This document shows, one piece after another, positions 10,841-22,454 of a DNA stretch of 64,000 nt. A program made the position numbers and the translations under genes. Origin of the DNA: Syngnathus acus (lineage: Eukaryota > Chordata > Actinopteri > Syngnathiformes > Syngnathidae); the NCBI RefSeq assembly GCF_901709675.1, contig NC_051088.1, positions 3,024,664-3,088,663 of the forward strand, in the 5' to 3' direction. The first letter of the stretch is position 1; each line of letters opens with the position of its first letter. A model generated the notes under the pieces. It was not told where the DNA came from. It made no database searches and worked only from the letters and a program-made list of their open reading frames with translations.

Positions 10841-11197
10841 AGTTTTTCAAACCTTCTGTGTCACTCCAAATCCTTAAATCCTTCAAACTCTTCGTCCGCC
10901 GTGTCACTTAGAAACAAAGCCGCGAATGATGCCGGTAGTACGTGGGGCCCTTCGTCATCTTCGTCATCCCGTGATCAATCTTTGTCCTTTATGTAAACAA
11001 CCGCCGCGCCACGCCGCGTCGCGCTGCTGACGTCACTTGAAATTCAAATTACAGTAATCCCTTGCTACATCGCGGTTCCACTTTTTTTTTTTTTGAAAAT
11101 ATTTGAAAAAAAAACATATATAAGTCGCTCCTTATTATAAGTCGCCCCCCCACCCAAACTATGAAAAAAACCGCGACTTATAGTCCGAAAATTACGG

Positions 11198-13620
11198 TAT
11201 ACCTTTCTGTGAAAATTGTCTTTTTTTAACTAACCATCCATGAATATATCATTGTATAATACTTTTATAGGATGACTAACATATTTGCTTGGTACCTTGT
11301 ACTTTTGTCAAAACGGTCACAACATATAAGGCAGTAGAACCTTCAGCAATGTGGTACCTCCCAGCAGATCAACAAAAGTATAGGAATGGAATGAAAGAAT
11401 GTCATAGTCCAGTTCATTGATATGTATTTATTATACCATCACAATATTACCATTTTGAGAAAAAAAACATCTTTGATTAAAAAAAAGTTGTGTAAAGTAT
11501 TTTAATAATTTCTTTAATTTTTTAAATAATTCTTTAATAATTTCTTAAAAACATTAGTCTGAGCCCATAGACTTGGTTTTAAGACTTTGGGTGAGGTCAT
11601 AAAAGAAAAGCTATGAAGTTCTGGCACTATCATAGCACTTACAAAAGCAGCCAATCTTATTCTCTCAGCTCCTATGAGATGTTCTCTTGAAAGAACATAG
11701 CACTTTCGAAGGATACTCTGATGCCATCCGCTGATGTTGCTCAGCGCTCAGTGCTCTCGCTGCTCAGCCAGTGCTCACATCTGTTGCATCGGTGTGGTGT
11801 TGTCCTTTTGTATGCTCTAAGAACATTGCTGATGTCTGCATCCTGAGGAATACAAAAAGGTGAGAGTCACATTCAATCACGAGTACCTTTTGGTTATGTG
11901 AAGTATTATCTTGAATCAGTTTCATTTGAGTTAATCGCATGCGGCACTAGTCATTTAAAAGGAAATGGTGTTATTCTGACACAGGAAATAACTATAGTGT
12001 GGGAGATATTTTTAAAATTCTCCACGAGGGACTTAAGTAGAAATAAATCACATACACAAAGTGGAACTTTTGATTGGAACCATACCAAGCGGCCTCTGCA
12101 CCAATATCAAACTATGTACACAACATCTAGCAAGAATTCCGTAATCAATACACCTGGAGGATGATGATTACAATGTTAGTTTTGGGGGACAAGGGAAATC
12201 ACAGATGTTACACAAAACAATTTTTATTCACAATGCCATCTTTGGCTTTGAAACATATACAAGGAAACACACACAAATGGAGTAAGTCACAAAGTTTTTG
12301 ATCCAATACAAGGGGGAGATGTGGAATTCGCTTGTAATATTTGATTCTATAAAAAAAAAAATCTAAACGAAATCTTATTAGTCAGCAGTTAAATAAGCAT
12401 GCTCGTACCTTTAATCTGATTTTCTGTCATGAAATGGAAATGGAGCCAGGGCGACCAAATGCAGCTTGGACCAGGGTTTATTGAGGGAAAAGGGAGTTGG
12501 AAGGGACAACGGGCAAACTAACATGACTTCCTAACAAAACAACAACGGGACTGACCGACCGACAGGGCTGGCTAACAGAAACAGAACAGAAAGACAGAGA
12601 CATAAACAGAAAGACGAGAAATAATCCGACAGGGGAGTGAGAGGCAGACAGGACTTAAATACATGACAGGTAACAAGAGGCAGGTCAGGGTGATCACACC
12701 GATGATGGGCAGACACAGGAGGGGGCGAGTATACAGAGACGCAAAATGAAACTATGACAACTTAGACACATAATAAAACGACTGGGGACGAGTCGTGACA
12801 GTTGCACCTAATAGATTAACATAAATCATGGATCCAACATGAAATGTCATTTGAAACATAGAAGAGAATTATAACACTTATTCAAGAAGGTAAAACATCA
12901 CAGAATGTAGCAAAAGATGTTAGTTGTTCCCAGTCAGAAGTGTATGAAATCCAGACCAAGTGCAGTACTAACAAAATGGGGATGATGATGTAAAAGGAAA
13001 GCATCCAAGTTGGAATAAGGAAGGCCTCCAAGCATCGAGATAGAAAACTTCAAGCAACATGTCTTTAAATTAGGAAAGGCACAGCAAAATAAATGAGTTG
13101 ACACCGTAGTCACAGAAAGAAAATGTAATTTACATACAGAAAAGCCAAATGACACACTCGACACATAAACACATTAAAAACACCTAAACAGATTTGAAAA
13201 ACAAGGCTAAACAGTAGGCTGAAGAAAAGTAAACTGTGGACGAAAGTCATATTGAGTGATTAATCACAAATCTGCATTGGACAAGGTGATAACTCTGGAA
13301 ATTTAGTTTGGTGCCATTCTAAAGACATTTATGAAGATGAAAACAACCATTTGCGGTTTCATTGATGATAATGGGATTTCATGCCACTTACCAACACAAT
13401 AAGAGGCATATTCTCCCGTTTGCTTAAGTCAGAAAAGGTGCGCTTCTGCACACTTTTTTCCCTGCATATTCAAATTTGGTCCATTCTCCCAGAGACTTAA
13501 ACATGTTTTGTTTCTGGAAGCAAAACTATGGTCAAGTGCAGGGGGCACCAACCGTTTTGAAACTGATAGCTACTTCTTGGACACTGATCAGTGGGAAGGG
13601 CAGGCATAATATAAAGATAA
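11198..13620. other. AT-rich intergenic region, mostly unassigned
   Basis: No gene is supported. A block at about 12430-12800 (CAGGGTTTATTGAGGG near its left end, GGGGACGAGTCGTGACAG at its right end) resembles dispersed teleost repeats, but I cannot assign a family. Short open frames show no domains. Confidence 0.35.
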
Positions 13621-13623
13621 ATA

Positions 13624-13905
13624 CCGTACTGGCCCGAATATAAGACGACCTTGATTATAAGATTATATTTTTCAAGACTCAAGTTTGAAAAAAGACTTTT
13701 TGAATACCAAATTTAATTTTTATACAGAAAATAATTACAGTACATCTGAAACAAATGATTATAACAATATATTCGAGAGACAAAGCATGTTATTTTCTAT
13801 CACATCGGAATATCTGAACATTTAAATATGTAAACTAAAGTGCAATCACATTTGTAAATTAATGGTTTCTGGTTTTTGAAATGTAAATAAACCAATCTAC
13901 TGTGA
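13624..13905. mobile_element. MITE end, CCGTACTGGCCCGAATATAAGACGACC family
   Basis: Starts after TA with CCGTACTGGCCCGAATATAAG. The following 280 bp match, in reverse complement, the end of the copy at 23600-24145. Shared blocks include CAAGACTCAAGTTT, TTTAATTTTTATACAGAAAA and ATGATTATAACAATATATTC. No partner terminus is visible nearby, so it is a partial copy. Confidence 0.6.
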
Positions 13906-14055
13906 TAAAAAAAAAAATTGCAATAACTGCATTAACCATCAAAGTGAAGTCTAACTAACTGTAGTCTTGAAACAAATTTGAATAAGGAAAATCATTGCAA
14001 TAAAATAATGCAAACTGCTATCGCTATTGTTGGGGAGGCTGAGGACTGTATAGGG

Positions 14056-15299
14056 CAGGGGTGGGCAAACTGTTTGACTTGCGGGCCGAATTGGGTTCTA
14101 AATTTTGACCGGGGGGCCGAACCAGGAGCAGATGGATGTAGTGTTTGTGTGAAGTAATATAAATGACATGTAAAGGTCATTGCATAAAAGGTTTTTACTT
14201 TTAGTAGATACTAAAGCATGGATATTAAAAAAAAGCTTTTTGAAAACAAATGTATTTATTAACAGCATTAAAAAAATATTTCACCAAAAAACTACTATCA
14301 GTGATTCTTATTAAATACGACACTGTTATGATGAATAGCATTTTCCATCACTTCAGCGCCTGCAGGTTAGATTTATGAAATATGTTTATCTAATGAGGCG
14401 AAATCACATCCAACGGCAAACATTCTGACCAAATTCATCATCTTGAAGAATCAGTGAAAGAATACATCTAAATAAAGTAATAAAGAAATCAATAGTATTG
14501 TTGGTTTCCCTTTTTTGCTAGTGCATCATAGTCTGGAGTAAAATTTGTTGTGGTAATTCTTAGGATAGAGCCGAGGTGTCGGTCCGTTAACCTAGATCTG
14601 TGACGGGCTTTGTTGACGTTCATGTGGCTGAACGTCTTCTCACACACGTAGGTCGAGCCAAATTGTCCACTCTTTTTTAACATTCGGCACACAGTGTCCA
14701 CCTTTCTTTTCTTCGGGCCACTCATTTTAATGGAAGGATTCCAGGGGAAGGTTTGTGGGTGGCATTAGCGTAAAACTGTATCTGAAAACTCAGCGCGCGA
14801 ATTACGAGAATATTGACGTCACAGCCGACACTCGAAATTCAGCACTGATAGATGAAATTACTACGTACTACTGAGTACGCACACGCACTTGTGAGTATGC
14901 ACCGAGCTTTCTGACACGGCTCCCGGGAGTAAATGCGCGGACATTATACTCTTTCATCACAGCAACATCTTCAGTACAAATCAAACAGACACACTTTCTG
15001 TTGATTTCTTTGAAGAAATACTCATTTTCCCAACGTGTTTGAAATATTCTGCACTCACTTGCTATTTTGCGTTTCTTCGGCGCAGCCATTTCTGGGGACT
15101 CGCGGTAAAAGTTTTTCTTCGCTTGATTTCATTTGTGTGGCGGGCTCCATCTAGTGTTGAAACTGAGAAGTGCAACAGAGTTGAGCTCAAGCTTCTTGTG
15201 CGGGCCATATTCAATCATGTTTTCAGAATTTGCTGCGGGCCAATAAAAACTGGACCGCGGGCCGCAGTTGGCCCGCGGGCCGTAGTTTGGACACCCCTG
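14056..15299 (-). mobile_element. hAT (Charlie-like) element, 1,244 bp, with perfect 8-bp TSD
   Basis: Starts CAGGGGTGGGCAAACT and ends with the inverted GTTTGGACACCCCTG. It is flanked by the perfect duplication GTATAGGG (14048-14055 and 15300-15307), the 8-bp signature of hAT transposition. On the minus strand it encodes a transposase N-terminus at 14868-15089 (MAAPKKRKIASECRIF, CVCLICTEDVAV) and a separate C-terminal piece at 14489-14725 (TYVCEKTFSHMN, RSRLTDRHLG). The catalytic core between them is absent. It is therefore non-autonomous and would depend on a related transposase. Confidence 0.9.
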
Positions 15300-15574
15300 G
15301 TATAGGGGGTTGGCTTGGATGGTTATGCTCTTTTCGCCCCCGGGTGTCGGTCAGAACACAGGAGGGAAGACGTGGTTCAGTTTTGATTGCTTTACTGAAT
15401 TATCGGCAGAAAAGTAACAGGCACTGTGGCTCATAGGGGCATACAGGCAAACTGGGAAAAGGGTATAGGCACACGTTTGGTCATAAGGATGTGAGAGCAG
15501 GTGTGTGTAGTGTACATGGGTGAGTCTTTGGGTGTGTGAAATGTGATTCTTGTGTGTGTGATTATTGTATGAAG

Positions 15575-15950
15575 TCAAAGTCAAAGTCTGCTTTATTGTC
15601 AATCTCTTCACATGCCAAGACACACAAAGAAATCGAAATTACGTTTCCCCTATCCCACGGTGACAAAACATAGTACACGACATACATACAAGCAAACAAC
15701 ACAAAATGAAAACAAGAAGGCACAAACAATGAATAATAAGAGTGATGAATAAATAATAAATAAACAAATAACACAATAAATAAGCGGAGCAAAACGGAGC
15801 AAGTGTGCATACAGCAGACAGTCAGAATACAGCGCAAAAGTACAGGACGCTACGCAGAAGGGGGGAGAGAGTTCAGGATCCTAACAGCCTGGAGTATGAA
15901 GCTGTTGGTGAGTCTGGTGGTGCGGGAGCGCAGGCTCCTGTACCAGAGTT
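15575..15950 (-). mobile_element. LINE 3'-tail fragment (CR1/Rex1-like)
   Basis: Contains the GTCTGCTTTATTGTCAAT tail block and, toward 15890-15945, the end of an ORF2 (GTATGAAGCTGTTGGTGAG on the plus strand). Similar tails occur at 45293 and 56215. A 5'-truncated insertion; it abuts the endonuclease-bearing fragment at 15951. Confidence 0.6.
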
Positions 15951-17215
15951 TGTGTTTCCAACCCCTTCTCTTCCCAGCGTACCCCTCCATAGGTGGTGGT
16001 TTCGTCCCACTCTGGCATTGAAGTCTCCAAGCAGGATTAGCTTATCCTCCTTGGGGACTTCCGATAGGACTTTGTCTAGGTCAGCGTAGAAGGCCTCCTT
16101 AACTTCGTCCTGTGCATCAAGTGTTGGTGCATAGGCACTAATGACCGTGGCCATCTGATTGTTGGCAAGCATCAGGCGCATGGTCATTAGGCGCTCGTTA
16201 ATGCCCACAGGGAGTTCATGGAGGTGGTTGATGAGGCGGTTCTTGATAGCAAAACCCACACCATGGATTCTTGGCTCAGTTGCAGGTTTTCCTTTCCAAA
16301 AGAAAGTATATCCACCTTTTTCCTCCTTCAGCTGCCCTTCATCTGCTAGTCGGGTCTCGGAGAGTGCTGCGATGTCGATCTAGAACTTCCTTAGCTCTCT
16401 GGAGATGATGGCAGTTCGCCTTTCAGGTCGATCACTGGCTTGGTTGTCCGTTAGGGTCCGCACGTTCCAGGCTCCAATGTGTACATGTTTTTGTTTCTGA
16501 CCGCGTGATGGTGATCCCTCTGGATGCGGTATTCCAGACAGGATTTTGTGAGGCAGGCTATGTTTAGGGTACCTTTTCTAACCCCCTCCCCTAAATGGGG
16601 TGAGCAGAGTGGATCCTAAATAGGGCTGCTCAGTCATGGGTGCAGCTGCCGAGAAGCTCTTCTGCCTCAGTCCAAGAACTTAACGACTGAATCTAACACC
16701 AACCGCCTGTGTGCCAGGTTGTGGCTAGGGGCTGCCAGACCTCACTGTCCTGCCCCCGTTACCACTTCCTGATCGCCACAGGACTTTGTTGTCCAGGATG
16801 TAAAATGGAATACGTTCCCTTCAGGAGGACGCCTGCGCATGTCACGTCTTTAGCGTGGGGAGACTGATGCGCCTGCAGCCACCACACGGTCCTTGGCAGA
16901 AAGGGGCCGGGATCCAATGGCATGGGTCTATGACGATTGGAGACCACCCTCTGTTGCAGCCTTCGTCCGCCTTCAGTGCCGTTGTGACTCACAGTGTCAT
17001 CCTCCGCCACTCTCACCGTTGAGGTCTTTGGATCGCACTTTGTCTGGAACCTCCCCTTCGACCTTACCGCCATGGTTGAACCTACCAGGAGCCGAGACTC
17101 CAGACGGCATCGCTTTTAGGTTCATCGGAACACGCAAGGCTCTCCACCACGGCAAGGTGGCGATCCATGGAGAACCCACGGGCACTAGGAAGCTCTCAAG
17201 GACCATAAAAATAGC
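15951..17215 (-). mobile_element. LINE 5' part with endonuclease domain (RTE-like), truncated
   Basis: Minus-strand translation gives an endonuclease: IAALSETRLADEGQ near 16350, then GVGFAIKNRL, TVISAYAPTLDAQDEVK and LILLGDFNARVGRNHHLW between 15980 and 16260. The DFN and NARVG motifs belong to the exonuclease-endonuclease-phosphatase fold of LINEs. The upstream part (16470-17215) looks like its 5' region. The RT portion is missing. Confidence 0.65.
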
Positions 17216-17491
17216 TCACCAGTGAAGTGATCATTTGAAAATTTAAAAATTTACAGAGGTTTACAGAAACAAAGTGTTTCACCTGGCCCATTTGCGATCA
17301 CCAACTAACCAACAGCTGTGTATGTGTCATGACAGCGACTAGGTTTTTGGGCGAAAAAAATATTTTTCTTTACCTGCGAGGAGCATTTCCACGTACAGAG
17401 AGGACTTGGAGTTGACGCACCGATGATGTGTGAATGTGTGCGCGCGCGTGTTTACAGATGCGCGCGTGTTTACAGATGTGTGTGCGTGCGT

Positions 17492-17755
17492 AAGTCCAGT
17501 TTTAGAAAGAGTGGACCGTGAACGTTGCAAGTGGATGCACACAACTAAATATTCAGCAACATGTTTTCGTCGGTAATTTGTCAGTTGTTTGTAAAAGCAG
17601 TAAGCTTCATATTTGGTGCAGATAAGTACAGTTTTAGAAAAAGCGGAGCGTGAACGTGTCAAGTGCATGCACACAACAAAATACCCAGAAACGCGGTTTC
17701 ATCGGTAATTTGTCCGTTATTTATAAAAACAGTAAGCGTCATATTTGGTACATAT
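17492..17755. repeat. Direct duplication of about 130 bp upstream of dtx3
   Basis: A segment starting AGTCCAGTTTTAGAAAGAG (17492) recurs at 17627 as AGTACAGTTTTAGAAAAAG, with 80-85 percent similarity by eye across GTGAACG, GCACACAAC, CGGTAATTTGTC and CATATTTGGT blocks. A GCGCGTGTTTACAGATG doublet lies just before it (17440-17480). Function unknown. Confidence 0.65.
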
Positions 17756-17829
17756 TTGTCCTAAATTTAAATTTATAAAGTGTGCCATTATTTGACGGTC
17801 AGCATCGTCACGGAAAGCCAGCCGCCCCT

Positions 17830-17865
17830 CCAGCCAATCACATCAACACTGACGAACTTCCGGGT
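17830..17865 (+). promoter_or_regulatory. Candidate promoter elements upstream of dtx3 (CCAAT and ETS-like)
   Basis: CCAAT at 17834-17838 is followed 18 bp later by ACTTCCGG (17856-17863), an ETS-type core common in TATA-less vertebrate promoters. The position, 440 bp upstream of the candidate first coding ATG, is suitable, but no transcription start can be read from the sequence. Confidence 0.3.
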
Positions 17866-18304
17866 ACGTTTTTTTTTGCGTTCGAGGCTTGGCCGCAGTA
17901 TTTTTTTTGTTCTAACCAAGGAAGTTTTAAATGTACAAAATTACGTGTCTAGGGCTCTGTGTCGCATCGTAAAAAGTCCAAAGACTTTATCAGCAGAAGT
18001 GACGGTTCCATTTTTGAGAAGCACAAGAGTTCAATTTTGGACGCCAACTCGTGGCAATACAAGACAACGCGCTTTTAAAGCGCACCACCAGCCCCCGCCT
18101 TCTCCTCCTCGCTGTCAGGCGTTAGCTTCACTGGCTAGCAAGGCTCGCCCCTACCTTAAGGATCAAAACAAACAAATGACAGCGGAGCTCAGCTAGCGAG
18201 TACAAGACAAGGTGCAGATAATAACTTAAAAGTATTGTTGGATATCACTAGGAAAACTGACGGCTGAACCGATGTTGCGAAATCGCTAAGTCTTCCGTCG
18301 AAGA

Positions 18305-18426
18305 ATGGCGGACCACCGAGCAACTGCGATAACATTGACTTCTCCGTACAATCGTCGCGTCTTGCTCGCCTTTTCTCGCCCGCTGGAAGCCTCCGTTGCC
18401 ATTGAGAGGATTTATGGGCTCACAAG
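18305..18426 (+). CDS. dtx3: Candidate 5' coding exon of dtx3 (uncertain)
   Basis: An ATG in strong context (AGAATGG) opens 40 codons plus two bases, ending at a donor CAAG|GTAACG. The peptide begins MADHRATAITLTSP and includes RRVLLAFSRPLEASVAIER. An in-frame stop lies 16 nt upstream. Splicing to an acceptor ending at 18593 (GACGACAG) would continue in frame into the dtx3 exon, giving a protein of about 421 residues instead of about 358. I do not recognise the peptide as a known Deltex-3 N-terminus, and the acceptor has a poor pyrimidine tract. It could instead be a noncoding 5' exon or chance. Confidence 0.4.
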
Positions 18427-18593
18427 GTAACGGCAGTTTATGTTTGCGTGTACGCGAGTGCGTTGTTAAGCCAGTGAGTCATGTATTGTTTACAGCTGCC
18501 GTTCGTGATCAGCTGATCGCAGTTCGTGTTGCGTGTCAGTTGTTTCTTACGTGGCGCCACGCACAAATGTGACATGTGAAGCCCAGACGACAG

Positions 18594-19443
18594 AATGCAA
18601 CGTGTACTGGACACCATTTGTATTTGTGGACCCACTTTATGTGCAGTTTCATCTGAAGAGATGAGCGTGCGTGCCGGCCAGGGAAGTGATGAGGTGCTGG
18701 TGTCACAGGCTGTGTGGGACTACCTGGCCGCCGCTGGCAGGCCCTGGCTTCTCGACTTCCAGCACAAGCAGGGCATGACCGCTGGCATCGTCCGGCGAGG
18801 TGAGAGGGGGGGCTGCTGTGCGGTGAGGCTGCAGCCAGTGTCCGGTGCCAGGCGCGCTGGTGTGGCGGACGCTCCCGTTTCCAGCGAGACTCGCAAAGCC
18901 TTCATTGATCTGTGCCGCTCTGCCCGCAAGGAGATGAGCAAGCAGGAGGGCGTCCCCAAGAGGAAGAGGGCCCTGCTGCCCTGTGTGGGGGTCCTGGAGC
19001 CAAACGGGGAGGGGAACCTGCTTCAACTGCCAACCCAGCCCCAGTCCCGTCGCTCTCAGAGACAGCAGCAGCAGAAGTTCCGCAAGGCTGCAGAAGAAGA
19101 GGCCTTCTCCGTGCTCCACGAGGCAGCCCAACGTAAAGACTGTGGAGCATCGTCCCACGGCGAGGCGGATGACAATACATCTTGCTCCATCTGCATGGGG
19201 GACATTGTAGACAAGACTACCCTGGAGAAGTGTGGCCACTCCTTCTGCCGCTGTTGCCTGGATCAAGCTTTCAAGGTGAAGAGGGCCTGTCCTGTGTGTC
19301 GTCTCGTTTACGGCCAGCTGATCGGTAACCAGCCTGCCAATGGCACCATGATTGTCGAGCGGGATCCCGCCCTGCAGCTCCCAGGTCATGAAGGCTACGG
19401 GTGTATCTGCATCATTTACAGCTTCCCTCCTGGCTTACAGGCG
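18594..19443 (+). CDS. dtx3: dtx3 main exon: N-terminal region, RING finger, start of DTC domain
   Basis: Encodes most of Deltex E3 ubiquitin ligase 3, a cytosolic RING ligase of the family first tied to Notch signalling. Numbered from the ATG at 18595, VLVSQAVWDYLAA matches the DTX3 N-terminus. A basic, Gln-rich linker follows, then a C3HC4 RING at about residues 197-235 (CSIC, EKCGHSFC, CPVC), then LVYGQLIGNQPANG and YGCICIIYSFPPGLQ, the start of the Deltex C-terminal domain. The ATG at 18661 (residue 23) gives 358 residues, close to the mammalian length, and may be the true start. The exon ends in phase 0 at GCG|GTGAGT. No frame disruption; clearly a functional host gene. Confidence 0.93.
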
Positions 19444-20137
19444 GTGAGTAAACTTATATTTTTCCATGGAAAAGAAATCTGTGGTGGACCAAGGTGTGTG
19501 AATCGCAGTCTTTCTTAGAGATTTTTGGGGCTGATCAGCAAGTTTACACTGCGTTCCAAATTATTATGCATAAAGCGTGTAGGAGTGCTAAGGTAGGAAA
19601 TATTTTGTTTGTCAGTTAAACTCCTAGATGGTGATGTGTGTCAGTCAGGGCTTTTTATATCACTGAAACCAATTGCAGACACTGCTGCTAATTAGCTTGG
19701 CAGGTAAGTCCAATTAAAGGGGGAAACTACTTGTCCTGTCGTAGTAGCAGATACTTTTTTGAAGCAGTTGGTGCCGCCAACGTGCCCCGAACAACAAGAT
19801 GCAGGGTCCTTCAGAGGTTTGCAGCTGTGCGTAAGCCATCCTTTTGACCTCCCCTATCTGCACACAAGCAGAAACGGCTCCAGTAAGCCAAATAATACAT
19901 GAAAACTGTTTTGTTCACTGATGAATGCCGTGTAACCCTGGACGGTCCAGATGGATGGAGTTGTGGATGGTTGATTGACAGTCACCCCATGCAACTAAGG
20001 CTACGGTGCCAACAAGGAGGTGGTAGAGTGATGTTTTGTGTTGGAATCTTCGGGAGAGAGATTGTCAGCCCCTTTCGGATCCCTGGATGAATTTTCGTAT
20101 GAATATCGATCAACAATAATGTGAGTACAGTAGAGTA

Positions 20138-21246
20138 CCGTATTTTCCGCCCTAAAAGGCGCACCGGGTTATAAGGCGCACCTTCAATGAACGGCCCATT
20201 TTAAAACTTTGTCCATATATAAGGCGCACCGGATTATAAGGCGCATAAAATAGAAGCTATACTGCATCAAACTGAGGTTGACTAGGGTTGCGGTATGCAT
20301 CCACTAGCCAATAACCAACGAGCCCTCTGTAAACAATCGCGTTTCTCAAACGATCTCCTATAAAATGATCAGAACTGACTAAAGTTCGATCTAACGCATT
20401 GGTACTACTTACCTATGTTTCCCTTCCATATCGATCCGTAGATTTACTCGAAACATTAACAGAGCAGCCTATTTTGACATGAAATAGCCTGGTACGTATA
20501 GCAGCTATCGCAATAGCATTAGCCATCCGCAAAGTCTCACGAGCCTCAGCTCGCAATCTCCCATGAGCCTCAGCAAAGTGTAAACAATCGCGTTTCTCAA
20601 ACGATCTCCTATAAAATGATCGGAACTGACTAAAGTTCGATCTAACGCATTGGTACTACTTACCTATGTTTCCCTTCCATATCGATCCGTAGATTTACTC
20701 GAAACATTAACAGAGCAGCCTATTTTGACATGAAATAGCCTGGTACGTATAGCAGCTATCGCAATAGCATTAGCCATCCGCAAAGTCTCACGAGCCTCAG
20801 CTCGCAATCTCCCATGAGCCTCAGCAAAGTGTAAACAATCGCGTTTCTCAAACGATCTCCTATAAAATGATCGGAACTGACTAAAGTTCGATCTAACGCA
20901 TTGGTACTACTTACCTATGTTTCCCTTCCATATCGATCCGTAGATTTACTCGAAACATTAACAGAGCAGCCTATTTTGACATGAAATAGCCTCGCGGGTA
21001 CAACAGCTATTCGGTGACGCCCCCTGACTACAGTTGCCGTAATGCTGGGAAGCGATGCGACCTTGTAATTTACTAGTCGTACTAAAACGTACTGAAACAT
21101 TTTGGCAGAGCACTGTGTACAACCAGTATGGATCAACAAATTCATCAGTTGATCCATATATAAGGCGCACTGGCCTATAAGGCGCACTGTCGGCTTTTGA
21201 GAAAATTTTTGGTTTTTATGTGCGCCTTTTAGGGCGGAAAATACGG
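20138..21246. mobile_element. TA-flanked element with CCGTATTTTCCGCCC termini
   Basis: Left end CCGTATTTTCCGCCCTAAAAG preceded by TA; inverted right end CTTTTAGGGCGGAAAATACGG followed by TA. TATAAGGCGCACC motifs repeat inside both ends. The interior is dominated by a 251-bp tandem repeat. No transposase; non-autonomous. Length 1,109 bp. Confidence 0.8.
20331..20990. repeat. 251-bp tandem repeat, about 2.6 units
   Basis: AAACAATCGCGTTTCTCAAA occurs at 20331, 20582 and 20833, exactly 251 bp apart, with near identity across units (CTGACTAAAGTTCGATCTAA, AACAGAGCAGCCTATTTTGA). The high similarity suggests recent expansion or homogenisation. Confidence 0.85.
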
Positions 21247-21734
21247 TACATGGTTAAACAGTAGAATAAAGTACAACCGAACTCCCTTTCTTGCTCCCGT
21301 GACGTTTTTTTTTTTGTTTACCATAAATTATGGCATGCATGCGCCCTATGATGCGGTGCGCCCTATGTGTGTGTTAAATACAGGGATGAGAATCTTACGC
21401 GGATCCGCGGATTTCCGTGTTTTGTTCCGTCGGGAGTATCATTTTCGTGAATCGTGTAGATCCGTTGAGAAAATTGATTTTATATGGCGGCGGGGCGGCT
21501 GGCAGCAGTGTTGCGACAACAGCCGCCTTATTTTCTGCAGCATTTTGGCGCTACTTTCGTCACATCATTTGCCTACTCATTTGCCTAATTAGCAAAAGTT
21601 TTAGCCAGCATGGCGAAAGTGTTGGAGAAAAAAGACGAGGATCGTGCAAGGGAAATACACAAGTCGAACGGGATCAGGAACTGCTTCAGATGGGCATGGC
21701 TCGAGAGCAGCGTCATCTTACAACTCGGAACACA

Positions 21735-22318
21735 AAGACGCTCTTAAAGCAATGCGACAGTGAGCCCCCGGTGCGCTGCGGTTGCGCGATCAGACTAAAT
21801 TAAGCTCCCTGCGCACTGAGGTCCACTTAAATTTTGGAAAGTACATCAGGACTTTAAAAATATTTTCTAAATTTCAGCGACGGCTCTGTCACAATAATGC
21901 GATCAGCGCGGTGCAGTTGCGCGGTCGGCGACGCGCTACGTTTGCGCGTTCGGCGGAGCGCTGCAGTTGCGCAATCGGACAAAATTAAGCTCCCTGCGCA
22001 CTTAAGTCCACTTGAATTTTGGAAAGTACATCAGGAGTTGAAAAATATTTTCTAAATTTCAGCGACGGCTCTCACAATAATGCGATCAGCGCGGTGCAGT
22101 TACGCGGTCGGCGACGCGTTACGGTTGCGCGTTCGGCGATGCGCTGCAGTTGCGCGATCGGACAAAAATGCGCAAATGAAAAAATGCTTAAAAAAGTCTT
22201 GGAACGGATTAAAATCTTTTCCATTATTTGTAATGGGAAAAATAGATTCGGAATTCGACCGATTCGCTTCTCGAACCGCCTTCTGGAACGGATTGTGGTC
22301 GAAAACCGAGGCTTGACT
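21735..22318 (+). mobile_element. Tigger-like fragment expanded by a 185-bp tandem repeat
   Basis: AAAGACGCTCTTAAAG at about 21735 and the terminal block CTTCTGGAACGGATTGTGG...CGAAAACCGAGGCTTGACTG (to 22318) match the Tigger at 42767-43557. Between them, units containing GGAAAGTACATCAGGA (21838 and 22023) and repeated TTGCGCG-rich runs form about 2.2 copies of a 185-bp repeat. Long open frames here follow from repeat composition and are not genes. Confidence 0.6.
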
Positions 22319-22454
22319 GTATTATATATTCACCTTGGTAGCCCACCAAGCAGGAATATTTTTTTAACAAAACTGTTGAAATTGAGTGATGAAATTAATG
22401 GTTTTGGGGTTGCTATACTGACAAAGTCCAGGAATTTCCAGGGACCTTTTCCCC

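Larger units (their letters stand above)
6040..11197. mobile_element. TA-flanked element with CCGTAATTTTCGG termini (copy 1), heavily invaded
   Basis: The left end CCGTAATTTTCGGACTATAAG (from 6040, preceded by TA) and the inverted right end (to 11197, followed by TA) bracket 5.2 kb. TATAAGTCGC motifs repeat just inside both ends. The interior matches the uninvaded copy at 24908-26610, but it has been entered by a hAT (6219 onward), a LINE (to 9330) and another CCGT-terminus element (to 9977). Internal tandem repeats include a 162-bp unit (9999-10440) and a 118-bp GC-rich unit (10562-10840). The TA duplication suggests a Tc1/mariner-like origin; no transposase is seen. Confidence 0.75.

Noticed and set aside
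10456-10996. Open frames in several frames on both strands
   Set aside because: They follow the 118-bp GC-rich tandem repeat, whose length is not a multiple of three. The same pattern appears at 25091-25505.
18703-19389. 228-codon antisense open frame
   Set aside because: It is the complement of the conserved RING/DTC-coding exon of dtx3; the sense frame has the protein signature.
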